The position numbers and the translations under genes are program-made. Positions 6,175-12,648 of a stretch of 21,735 bases of DNA are shown in pieces (position 1 is the first letter of the stretch; the number at the start of each line of letters is the position of its first letter). The notes beneath the pieces are model-generated. The model did no database searches. It saw only the letters and a list, made by a program, of their open reading frames with translations, and was not told the origin of the DNA. The DNA comes from Clostridia bacterium. Lineage in GTDB: Bacteria > Bacillota_A > Clostridia > Oscillospirales > Acutalibacteraceae. The DNA lies in NCBI GenBank assembly GCA_017549665.1, contig JAFYUD010000069.1, positions 1 to 21,735 of the forward strand, written 5' to 3'.

Positions 6175-6888
6175 ATGAAAAAAAATACAGTCAAAGGATT
6201 AGCAGCTATTGTTTTTGCGCTTATTCTGATGTTTACAACAATGTGCACAACTTATGCTGAAACTGTGCAGGACGATGTTGAAAAATGGCTTAACGGTCTT
6301 GTGTCTGATTATGAGTCGGCTGAAACCGAAGAGGAAAAAGCTTCCTTACAGGAGCAGCTGAGTGACTTCCTTACACAGAGCGGTCTTGATAATTATGATC
6401 TCGGTGCACTTACTGAGAGTGATATAGGTCAGATTGTAATCGGTGTAACAGACGGTTCAGCTTTAAGCGGTCTTTTCGGTCTTGCTTCTGACGCATGGTC
6501 AAGCGGCATGGCAATGATTCAGGACGTTTTCAACAAGGGGGCCGGTACATCAGACGGTGCCAACACAGCTACAACGAAAAAAAACAGTGTAACATCTCCC
6601 AATCAGATTATTGCTGATGTTACAAAAAATGAAGCATCAACTCAGGCAGTAGGAATCGTGATTCAGTCAACAACTGCTGCTGCGGAGATTACTACATATG
6701 ATGTCGGCGCAACCACTGCACCTGCACCTGTGGGACCCGGAATTACAACAACAATGCCGGCTACAAACCCCGTTGTTGCCGATGAAGGTGTTGCAACATC
6801 TTCTGTTGCTGTTTTTGCAGTTCTTGCTGCAGCAACTCTTGGTGTAATTATCGCTATTGTGGTATTTTTTGTGATTAAACGCAAATAA
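6175..6888 (+). CDS. secreted, membrane-anchored surface protein of unknown function
   Basis: 237 residues. A signal peptide spans about 1-28 (MKKNTVKGLAAIVFALILMF, cut near CTTYA-ET). An acidic helical region (about 29-120) contains VEKWLNGLVSDYESAETEEE and a Gly/Ser-rich LSGLFGLASDAWSSG. A Thr/Ala/Pro-rich linker (about 125-208) is followed by a C-terminal membrane segment (about 210-234) and KRK. The order signal peptide, domain, low-complexity stalk, single membrane helix and basic tail is that of a cell-surface protein held by its C-terminus. I recognise no catalytic motif or family. The SD GGGTGA is about 10 bases upstream of ATG. It has its own promoter and is a single-gene unit between the M14 peptidase gene and ilvE. 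Confidence 0.8.
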   Translation: MKKNTVKGLAAIVFALILMFTTMCTTYAETVQDDVEKWLNGLVSDYESAETEEEKASLQEQLSDFLTQSGLDNYDLGALTESDIGQIVIGVTDGSALSGLFGLASDAWSSGMAMIQDVFNKGAGTSDGANTATTKKNSVTSPNQIIADVTKNEASTQAVGIVIQSTTAAAEITTYDVGATTAPAPVGPGITTTMPATNPVVADEGVATSSVAVFAVLAAATLGVIIAIVVFFVIKRK

Positions 6889-6902
6889 ATTATAAAAAAA
6901 TA

Positions 6903-6931
6903 TTGACTTTTTAATCTGCTGATACTAAACT
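6903..6931 (+). promoter_or_regulatory. probable promoter of ilvE
   Basis: TTGACT (6903-6908), a 17-base spacer, TAAACT (6926-6931). The -10 box lies in the middle of a large inverted repeat (6917-6945). Confidence 0.5.
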
Positions 6932-6950
6932 ATTCAGTATCAGCATTTTA
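6917..6950 (+). terminator. inverted repeat: terminator of the surface-protein gene and/or ilvE operator
   Basis: TGCTGATACT (6917-6926) and AGTATCAGCA (6936-6945) form a perfect 10-bp stem with a 9-base loop, followed by TTTTATAATTT. It can end the upstream transcript, but it also covers the ilvE -10 region and could be a repressor site. Confidence 0.6.
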
Positions 6951-6977
6951 TAATTTGATCGAGAGGAAGTATTCTCC

Positions 6978-8042
6978 ATGGAGATAAGAATTGAAAAAAC
7001 AACTTGTCCGAGACCCCGTCCCGCAGATGAAAGCAAGCTCGGTTTCGGTAATTATTATACTGACCACATGTTCATCATGAATTATGATGAAGGTCAGGGC
7101 TGGCATGATGCAAGAATCGTACCCTACGGTCCCATTGAGCTTGATCCTGCTGCAATGTGTCTTCACTACGGTCAGGAAGTTTTTGAAGGTCTCAAGGCTT
7201 ATCGTTGCGCAAACGGTGAAATCCGTCTTTTCAGACCCGAAAAGAACATGGCAAGACTCAATGTTTCAAACGAGCGTCTTTGCATTCCCGCAATTGATGA
7301 AGAGTTTGCAGTTGAAGCAATCAAAGCACTTGTAAAGGTTGATGAGGATTGGATTCCCACAGCTGACGGTACATCTCTTTACATCAGACCATTTATTTTT
7401 GCAACTGATGCACACGTTGGTGTTCATCCTGCAAAGCACCTTCTCTTTATGGTAATTCTTTCACCTGTAGGTGCATATTATCCCGAAGGTCTTAACCCCG
7501 TTAAGATTTATGTTGAAAACAACTATGTCCGTGCAGTAAAAGGCGGAATGGGCTTTACAAAGACAGGCGGTAACTATGCTGCATCTCTCAAGGCTCAGGA
7601 CGAAGCTGCAAAGGCTGGCTATACTCAGGTTCTCTGGCTTGACGGTGTTGAAAGAAAGTATGTTGAAGAAGTAGGTACAATGAACGTATTCTTCGTTCTC
7701 GACGGTGAAATCGTTACACCTGCACTTCAGGGAAGCATTCTCAGCGGTATCACAAGAATGTCATGTCTTGAGCTTCTCAGATCATGGGGTCTCAACGTTT
7801 CTGAGAGAAGAATTTCTATCGACGAAATCGCAAAGGCTTATGACGAAGGCAAGCTTCTTGAGGCATTCGGCAGCGGTACTGCAGCTGTTATTTCTCCCAT
7901 CGGTGAGCTTAAGTGGGGCGACAAGGTCATGAAGATCAACAACGGTGAAATCGGTGAGATTTCTCAGAAGATTTATGACACACTCACAGGCATTCAGTGG
8001 GGCAAGATTGAAGGTCCCGAAGGCTGGTCAGTTAAGGTTTAA
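6978..8042 (+). CDS. ilvE: branched-chain amino acid aminotransferase (class IV PLP)
   Basis: 354 residues, the usual length for the eukaryote-like/Firmicutes BCAT branch. It transfers amino groups between Leu/Ile/Val and 2-oxoglutarate. Visible family signatures are LHYGQEVFEGLKAYR (about 62-76), the PLP lysine Lys195 in GFTKTGGNYAASLKAQ, WLDGVERKYVEEVGTMNVFF, and the phosphate-binding GSILSGITR and GSGTAAVISPIG. An SD-like GAGAGGAAG precedes ATG by about 10 bases. It uses a narrow codon set (CGT, AAG, GGT, CTT), suggesting high expression. It stands alone between an inverted-repeat promoter and a strong terminator, away from other ilv/leu genes, and no T-box or leader peptide was seen. Confidence 0.95.
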   Translation: MEIRIEKTTCPRPRPADESKLGFGNYYTDHMFIMNYDEGQGWHDARIVPYGPIELDPAAMCLHYGQEVFEGLKAYRCANGEIRLFRPEKNMARLNVSNERLCIPAIDEEFAVEAIKALVKVDEDWIPTADGTSLYIRPFIFATDAHVGVHPAKHLLFMVILSPVGAYYPEGLNPVKIYVENNYVRAVKGGMGFTKTGGNYAASLKAQDEAAKAGYTQVLWLDGVERKYVEEVGTMNVFFVLDGEIVTPALQGSILSGITRMSCLELLRSWGLNVSERRISIDEIAKAYDEGKLLEAFGSGTAAVISPIGELKWGDKVMKINNGEIGEISQKIYDTLTGIQWGKIEGPEGWSVKV

Positions 8043-8047
8043 TAATC

Positions 8048-8076
8048 AAAGTGCCGTGATCTGCGGCACTTTTTTG
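8048..8076 (+). terminator. intrinsic terminator of ilvE
   Basis: AAGTGCCG (8049-8056) pairs with CGGCACTT (8064-8071), with a 7-base loop and a T run. Confidence 0.88.
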
Positions 8077-8100
8077 ATATGAAACGATAAAGGTGAGTTC

Positions 8101-8979
8101 ATGCGGCATATTGAATTTGTTATTGATGAAAATTATGATTCAAAGAAAGTTATAGCATATCTTCGTGGTGAAGCAAAGCTTTCCGCAAGACTTGTAAATT
8201 CTCTCAAGCGCATCGAAAACGGAATTACCCTCAACGGAAGCCATATCAGGACGGTGGACATTCTTCACAAGGGTGACATTCTTGCGGTAAATATTCCAGA
8301 GGATAATCCGGGAATTGAAGCAATTGATTATCCCGTTGATGTTGTATATGAGGATGATGATATCATTGTCATCAATAAGCCTGCAGGACTTGCCATGCAT
8401 CCTACGCACAATCATCAGGGTGACACTCTTGCCAATGCCGTAGCAGCGTATTTTCAGAAGAAAAACAAGAATGTCACATTCAGAGCAGTGGGCAGACTTG
8501 ACAAAAGCACCTCAGGTCTTGTGCTGTGTGCGCTCAATAAGCTTGCGGCATCGAAGCTTGCAGGTAATTTTTACAAAACTTATTATGCTCTCGCAGGGGG
8601 AGAATTTAAAGGAAACGGTACAATTGATAAACCGATTTACCGTCCTGACCCTATGAAAACACTGCGTGCAACAGGTGAAACGGGGGATTATGCAGTAACT
8701 CACTGGGAGTCACTGTGGACAGATGGTAAAATTTCTCTGCTCAGAATAAATCTTGAAACAGGCAGGACTCATCAGATACGTGTGCATTTTGCATCTGAGG
8801 GTGCGCCCCTTTGTGGTGATGATATGTACGGCAGTACAGATACACGAATCAGCAGAGGTGCGTTGCATTGCGGTGAAATGACATTGATTCATCCCGTGTC
8901 AGGGGAGCAAATGTGGTTTAAAGTGCCGTTTCCTGATGATTTCAATAAAATGTTGCCTGAAAATAAAAAATTTTATTGA
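8101..8979 (+). CDS. RluA family pseudouridine synthase
   Basis: 292 residues. The N-terminus (about 1-65) is S4-like (SARLVNSLKRIENGITLNG, ILHKGDILAV). It is followed by the RluA catalytic domain: VVYEDDDIIVINKPAGLAMHP, then catalytic Asp134 in GRLDKSTSGLVL, and ETGRTHQIRVHFA near residue 221. These enzymes isomerise specific uridines of 23S rRNA or tRNA. The family has several paralogues per genome (RluC, RluD, YlyB-like), and the target site cannot be told here, so no symbol is given. AAAGGTGA lies about 5 bases from ATG. It lies 58 bases after ilvE, beyond the ilvE terminator; I could not assign a convincing promoter, and no U-tailed terminator follows closely. Confidence 0.93.
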   Translation: MRHIEFVIDENYDSKKVIAYLRGEAKLSARLVNSLKRIENGITLNGSHIRTVDILHKGDILAVNIPEDNPGIEAIDYPVDVVYEDDDIIVINKPAGLAMHPTHNHQGDTLANAVAAYFQKKNKNVTFRAVGRLDKSTSGLVLCALNKLAASKLAGNFYKTYYALAGGEFKGNGTIDKPIYRPDPMKTLRATGETGDYAVTHWESLWTDGKISLLRINLETGRTHQIRVHFASEGAPLCGDDMYGSTDTRISRGALHCGEMTLIHPVSGEQMWFKVPFPDDFNKMLPENKKFY

Positions 8980-9057
8980 AAATATTTCACAAACTTTTTT
9001 TGCTGAAAATGGTGAAAATAACAGGTTATTCGTCATTATGCAATAATAAATTGGTTT

Positions 9058-9178
9058 GCATTTGTGTTAAATGCACAAAAGAAAAATTCACATAAAGCGA
9101 AAGCTGTGAAAAGTGAATATGAATTTAAAATACGTCATTTGTTAAAACTGCACAAAATCAACACCAACTCTTTGTGCA
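9058..9178 (+). promoter_or_regulatory. repeated TGCACAAA sites upstream of the small-ORF promoter
   Basis: The 269-base gap after the pseudouridine synthase has no gene. It contains TGCACAAA at 9072-9079 and 9149-9156 and its inverse TTTGTGCA at 9171-9178. The last two form an 8-bp inverted repeat ending 7 bases before the -35 box at 9186. GCATTT/AAATGC (9058-9063, 9069-9074) is another small inverted repeat. These may be operator sites; no regulator can be named. Confidence 0.4.
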
Positions 9179-9185
9179 TAATGTC

Positions 9186-9213
9186 TTGACAAATCCGATT
9201 TTTTGAGTATAAT
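9186..9213 (+). promoter_or_regulatory. strong sigma-A promoter of the 42-aa gene
   Basis: TTGACA (9186-9191), a 16-base spacer, TATAAT (9208-9213). Both hexamers match the consensus perfectly. Confidence 0.88.
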
Positions 9214-9248
9214 AAGGATGTACTCAAGAGAAAGGAGTTGAAGAAACA

Positions 9249-9377
9249 ATGTCAAAGGATATGCGTAAATACGAACAGCAGATCATCAAGGAAATGGAAG
9301 AAGCAAAGTTCTTTTCATGGAAGAGACTTTGGAAGGCATACCAGCTTTCAAGCTTACTTAACGCTTTCGGCGAATAA
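9249..9377 (+). CDS. 42-aa small protein of unknown function
   Basis: ATG 9249 to TAA 9375-9377. The peptide begins MSKDMRKYEQQIIKEMEEA, with a charged, probably helical N-terminal half, then KFFSWKRLWKAYQLSSLL and NAFGE. The second half is amphipathic with three Trp/Tyr positions and basic residues, as in membrane-surface or RNA/protein-binding helices. Coding is supported by AAAGGAG about 11 bases upstream, a perfect-consensus promoter, and preferred codons (CGT, AAG, CAG, ATC, CTT) like those of ilvE and metK. No family is recognised. It is the only ORF in a monocistronic transcript whose 3' part (9378-9537) is non-coding and full of small hairpins. The RNA itself might be the functional product, with the ORF secondary. 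Confidence 0.65.
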   Translation: MSKDMRKYEQQIIKEMEEAKFFSWKRLWKAYQLSSLLNAFGE

Positions 9378-9401
9378 TGCCCTCCGGGTCTGACCCCAAA
9401 G

Positions 9402-9495
9402 ACAATGCCTGTAAAAAGGCTTTACATATAAAAACAATGCCTGCAAAGGCTTTACATATAACAATAACGCCTGAAAAGGCTTAATATATAAATAT
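9402..9495 (+). repeat. three tandem ~30-32-bp repeats forming short hairpins
   Basis: Units begin near 9402, 9434 and 9464. Each holds GCCT-loop-AGGC followed by a TTTACATATA-like (third copy TTAATATATA) spacer. Loops are GTAAAA, GCAA and GAAA; the last two fit the GNRA tetraloop rule. The stem is identical in all three while loops and spacers vary. A fourth small hairpin, GTCC/GGAC, follows at about 9500-9512. All are in the 3' UTR of the 42-aa gene. The non-coding stretch 9378-9537 holds nothing else I can name. Confidence 0.75.
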
Positions 9496-9537
9496 AATTG
9501 TCCTTAAGGGACTTTCATAAAAAGCACATTTCCTTGG

Positions 9538-9567
9538 CGAGGGTTTTAAGTAACCCTCGTTTTTTTT
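9538..9567 (+). terminator. strong intrinsic terminator of the 42-aa gene transcript
   Basis: CGAGGGTT (9538-9545) pairs with AACCCTCG (9552-9559), with a 6-base loop and then eight T. Confidence 0.92.
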
Positions 9568-9571
9568 GTTG

Positions 9572-9597
9572 AAAAAATCCCCGCCTTGTGGCAGGGA
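9572..9597 (-). terminator. intrinsic terminator of the 9603-10499 gene
   Basis: On the minus strand, TCCCTGCC pairs with GGCGGGGA with one mismatch and an ACAA loop, followed by TTTTTTC. It stands back to back with the plus-strand terminator. Confidence 0.82.
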
Positions 9598-9602
9598 TGT
9601 GA

Positions 9603-10499
9603 TTATTGAGCAATTATTGCCGATGTTGTTTCGGGTGTATCGGGAAGTGCATTTATTGAATCAAGATTTTTATCCTCGAAAAACGGATAAACAGTAATTG
9701 TTTCCATTCCGATATAAGTTGCATTCTGGTCGTCAAGTGCGTATACCTCTGCCTCAGCATGAGTACTGCCGTTTTCGTAAGTTGTCAGATATGCTTTATT
9801 TTCTTTTTCGTTGTAAAACTGAGCATACACAATCCATTTGCCGTTTTCATAAAACATCTGAGTACCAAGCCAGAAGGGATAATTTATAGGATTTCCTGAA
9901 TTGCCGTCAGGAAGATTGTCTGCGGCAGGCAGCAGCTTTACGTCAAAATCATCAGGATGAAGAGCAATTTTGCAGTCAACACCGATAGAGTCAAGATATT
10001 CTTTTGCGTAAGCTTCCTTCTGCTTTCTTATATATTCAAAATTGTCGTAAGTTATAGCTTTGATCTCATATATTTTAGGGAACATTTCTTTGAGAGATGA
10101 TGTATAATACGAACCGTCCTCAGGATAATTCATAACACCGTTTATGTATTCACCGTCCTGCACATCAAATTCAGCCACAAACGGCGCTGACATGCCTCCT
10201 GCATTGAAATAACACAGGAATCCGTTCATGAAATTAAGTTCGGTGTAACTGACATATCCGTAAACCTTTACTTTTCCGCCTTTTTCTTCATAACCGAATA
10301 TTTCGTGTCCCTCGGTTTTACAGCTTGCAGTGGAATAATAACTTCCGTCATTGTCGCCCATAATAAGTTGTATCAAGGCACTATCAAGTTTTTCGGGTAT
10401 ATCTGACCTGAGAGTATTCACGCTGACAGCCACGATTATAATCACAGCAACAATAATCAACGCCGCAGATACAAGAAGTGCAGTTTTTGTTTTTTTCAT
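9603..10499 (-). CDS. membrane-anchored extracytoplasmic protein of unknown function
   Basis: 298 residues. The start at 10499 is chosen because AAGGAGG (10507-10513, complement) lies 7 bases upstream; an in-frame ATG at 10520 falls in the promoter -10 region. The N-terminus is MKKTKTALLVSAALIIVAV followed by more hydrophobic residues (about 6-27), a single anchor or uncleaved signal. The rest is a soluble, acidic, beta-rich domain outside the cell (YGYVSYTELNFMNGFLCYF, YENGKWIVYAQFYNEKENKA). No family or catalytic motif is recognised. The C-terminal DTPETTSAIIAQ is a short Thr-rich tail. It has its own promoter and terminator and diverges from alaA across 201 bases of AT-rich DNA. Confidence 0.8.
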   Translation of the reverse strand: MKKTKTALLVSAALIIVAVIIIVAVSVNTLRSDIPEKLDSALIQLIMGDNDGSYYSTASCKTEGHEIFGYEEKGGKVKVYGYVSYTELNFMNGFLCYFNAGGMSAPFVAEFDVQDGEYINGVMNYPEDGSYYTSSLKEMFPKIYEIKAITYDNFEYIRKQKEAYAKEYLDSIGVDCKIALHPDDFDVKLLPAADNLPDGNSGNPINYPFWLGTQMFYENGKWIVYAQFYNEKENKAYLTTYENGSTHAEAEVYALDDQNATYIGMETITVYPFFEDKNLDSINALPDTPETTSAIIAQ

Positions 10500-10519
10500 T
10501 GTTATCCCTCCTTGATTCA

Positions 10520-10548
10520 ATGATAAATTATAAATGAAAATTTGTCAA
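10520..10548 (-). promoter_or_regulatory. promoter of the 9603-10499 gene
   Basis: Minus strand: TTGACA (10543-10548), a 17-base spacer, TATCAT (10520-10525). The predicted start near 10513 leaves a leader of only about 14 bases, just holding the ribosome binding site. Confidence 0.55.
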
Positions 10549-10650
10549 TTTACTTTACTGAATCTTAATAATATTTTGATTTAAATTTATTATTGTTGAT
10601 TATAGCCTAAAATACTGATTATTCTTTAAGATAAGTATAATTTAATGATA

Positions 10651-10679
10651 TTGATTTTTATAGCTTAAAAGTGTAAAAT
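10651..10679 (+). promoter_or_regulatory. promoter of alaA
   Basis: TTGATT (10651-10656), a 17-base spacer, TAAAAT (10674-10679), about 15 bases before the likely transcript start. Confidence 0.6.
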
Positions 10680-10700
10680 TATATAGAATGAGGTGTTTAT

Positions 10701-11912
10701 ATGCGTATTTTTAAGAAATCACACAAACTCGATAATGTTTGTTATGATATACGAGGACCCGTTATGGAGGAAGCGAGCCGCATGGAGGCTCAGGGTGAGA
10801 AGATTCTCAAGCTCAACATCGGCAATCCTGCATATTTCGGTTTTAAGGCTCCGCAGAATATTCTTGACATAATGGAGAAGAATCTTGATGCCACAGAAGG
10901 TTATTCTGACTCCAAGGGACTTATGCATGCCCGTGAGGCAATCGTCAGATACTGCCGGAAGAAGAATATTCCCAATGTAACAGTAAATGATGTTTACACA
11001 GGAAACGGCGTCAGTGAGCTTATTACAATGTCTATGCAGGGTCTTCTTGATACAGGTGATGAAATTCTTGTTCCTGCACCTGATTATCCCTTGTGGACAG
11101 CGTCAGTCACTCTTGCAGGCGGCAGGGCAGTGCATTACACATGTGACGAAGCAAATCACTGGTATCCTGACATAGATGACATGGAAAAAAAGATAACAAA
11201 GCGTACGAAGGGTATAGTCGTTATTAATCCCAATAATCCTACAGGTGTGCTTTATCCCAAGGAAGTGCTTGAGGATATTGTTGCTCTTGCGAGAAAGTAT
11301 GAGCTTATTCTTTTTGCTGATGAAATCTATGACCGTCTTGTAATGGACGGAAAGGAGCATACAGCTCTGGCTTCACTTGCTCCTGACCTGCTTACTCTCA
11401 GCTTCAACGGTCTTTCAAAGTCACATCTTATTGCAGGTTACCGTTGCGGATGGATGTGCCTTGCAGGTGATAAATCTAAGGCAAAGGGTTATATAGAAGG
11501 ACTTAATCTTCTTTCATCTATGCGACTTTGTTCAAACGTGCCTTCTCAGGCGGTTATTCCTGCAGCACTTGATGAGGAGAATTCCGCTCTCGAAATTCTT
11601 CAGAAGGGCGGCAGAGTTTACGAGCAGAGGGAAGTTGTATATGATTATGTGTCTTCAATTCCCGGTCTTTCAGCAGTAAAGCCCGATGCGGCATTTTATA
11701 TCTTTACAAAGATGGATGACCGTTTCAATATAATGGATGACGAGCAGTTTGCTCTTGATTTCCTTAAACAGCAGAAGATTCTTGTCACACACGGCGGCGG
11801 TTTCCATTGGGAACAGCCTGACCATTTCAGAATTGTTTTCCTTCCTGAGGTAAATGTTCTGAATGAGGCTTGCAGCAGAATGGAAGAATTCTTCAGCACT
11901 TACAGACAGTAG
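10701..11912 (+). CDS. alaA: AlaA-type glutamate--pyruvate (alanine) aminotransferase
   Basis: 403 residues. It is strikingly like E. coli AlaA (YfbQ) as I remember it: SHKLDNVCYDIRGPVMEEA at the N-terminus, LKLNIGNPAYFGF, GYSDSKGL, GNGVSEL, LVPAPDYPLWTA, INPNNPTGVLYPKE, FADEIYD, and SFNGLSKSHLIAGYRCGW with the PLP Schiff-base lysine at Lys240. Class I (fold type I) PLP enzymes of this branch make alanine from pyruvate and glutamate. The length matches the family. GAGGTG lies about 7 bases before ATG. A flavoprotein gene starts 12 bases after its stop, with the AGGAGG of that gene directly behind the alaA stop, so they form an operon. Confidence 0.93.
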   Translation: MRIFKKSHKLDNVCYDIRGPVMEEASRMEAQGEKILKLNIGNPAYFGFKAPQNILDIMEKNLDATEGYSDSKGLMHAREAIVRYCRKKNIPNVTVNDVYTGNGVSELITMSMQGLLDTGDEILVPAPDYPLWTASVTLAGGRAVHYTCDEANHWYPDIDDMEKKITKRTKGIVVINPNNPTGVLYPKEVLEDIVALARKYELILFADEIYDRLVMDGKEHTALASLAPDLLTLSFNGLSKSHLIAGYRCGWMCLAGDKSKAKGYIEGLNLLSSMRLCSNVPSQAVIPAALDEENSALEILQKGGRVYEQREVVYDYVSSIPGLSAVKPDAAFYIFTKMDDRFNIMDDEQFALDFLKQQKILVTHGGGFHWEQPDHFRIVFLPEVNVLNEACSRMEEFFSTYRQ

Positions 11913-11924
11913 GAGGATTTTTTT

Positions 11925-12557
11925 ATGAAAGTAATTCTTGTCAACGGAAGTCCGAATGAAAAGGGCTGTACCTATACAGCGCTGAGTGAAATTGAAAAAA
12001 CCTTTGCAAAAGAGGGAATTGAAACTGAGATTTTCTGGCTGGGTAAAAATGCAGTGTCAGGTTGTACAGCATGCAGAGCATGCTCAAAGCTTGGTAAGTG
12101 TGCAATTGATGATGTTGTAAATCAGTTCGTTGAAAAGGCAGCAACTGCTGACGGATTTATTTTCGGTTCACCCGTGCATTACGCAGCAGCATCAGGTGCA
12201 ATTACTTCGTTTATGGACAGAGCATTCTTCTCAGCTGCCTGTGCCGGAAACAGAGTATATTATCTTAAGCCTGCAGCAGCAATCACTGTTGCAAGACGAG
12301 GCGGTACAACAGCTGCATTTGATCAGCTTAATAAGTACTTTACAATCTCTCAGATGCCTGTGATTTCTTCCCGTTACTGGAATATGGTTCACGGCTCAAA
12401 GCCTGAGGATGTGCTTCAGGATGAAGAGGGAATGCAGTGTATGCGTATTCTTGCCAGAAATATGGCATGGTTCCTCAGATGTAAAGAGGCAGGCGAAAAA
12501 GCAGGCGTGTCTATGCCTGAAACAGAAAGAACAATAATGACAAACTTTATAAGATAA
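11925..12557 (+). CDS. flavodoxin-fold iron-sulfur flavoprotein (NADPH-dependent FMN reductase family)
   Basis: 210 residues. The N-terminus VILVNGSPNEKGCTYTAL is the FMN phosphate-binding loop of the flavodoxin-like fold. Four cysteines, Cys47, Cys50, Cys53 and Cys59, form CX2CX2CX5C (GCTACRACSKLGKC). This fits the compact cluster motif of iron-sulfur flavoproteins from anaerobes, which hold a [4Fe-4S] cluster next to FMN and move electrons. Further family signs are FIFGSPVHYAAASGAITSFMDR and the loop VARRGGTTAAFDQL. The physiological partner is unknown. It is co-transcribed with alaA (12-base gap, good AGGAGG), and a strong terminator follows. The pairing with an aminotransferase does not reveal a joint function. 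Confidence 0.88.
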   Translation: MKVILVNGSPNEKGCTYTALSEIEKTFAKEGIETEIFWLGKNAVSGCTACRACSKLGKCAIDDVVNQFVEKAATADGFIFGSPVHYAAASGAITSFMDRAFFSAACAGNRVYYLKPAAAITVARRGGTTAAFDQLNKYFTISQMPVISSRYWNMVHGSKPEDVLQDEEGMQCMRILARNMAWFLRCKEAGEKAGVSMPETERTIMTNFIR

Positions 12558-12562
12558 AAATT

Positions 12563-12604
12563 ATGAGGCAGTACGGCTGATTGTACTGTCTCATATTTTT
12601 TTTG
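12563..12604 (+). terminator. intrinsic terminator of the alaA operon
   Basis: ATGAGGCAGTAC (12563-12574) pairs with GTACTGTCTCAT (12583-12594) over 12 positions including one G-U, followed by a T run. Confidence 0.9.
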
Positions 12605-12606
12605 TA

Positions 12607-12638
12607 TACAAAAAACGGATGTCCGAAGACATCCGTTT
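12607..12638 (-). terminator. intrinsic terminator of the 12649-13914 gene
   Basis: On the minus strand, AAACGGATGTC pairs with GACATCCGTTT around a TTCG loop closed by C-G (a stable UUCG tetraloop), followed by T residues. Confidence 0.88.
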
Positions 12639-12648
12639 AACTTTTAAA

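Noticed and set aside
9402..9479. Tandem micro-ORFs starting ATGCCT in the repeat units
   Set aside because: The reading frame changes between copies, there are no ribosome binding sites, and the third unit lacks ATG. The hairpin is the conserved part.
9402..9495. CRISPR array
   Set aside because: Only three units of ~30-32 bases are present, with imperfect copies, no unique spacers and no cas genes.
1868..9559. Shared AACCCTCG/CGAGGGTT arms in the terminators at 1868 and 9538
   Set aside because: The arms are in opposite order and short; independent terminators can share an 8-mer by chance.
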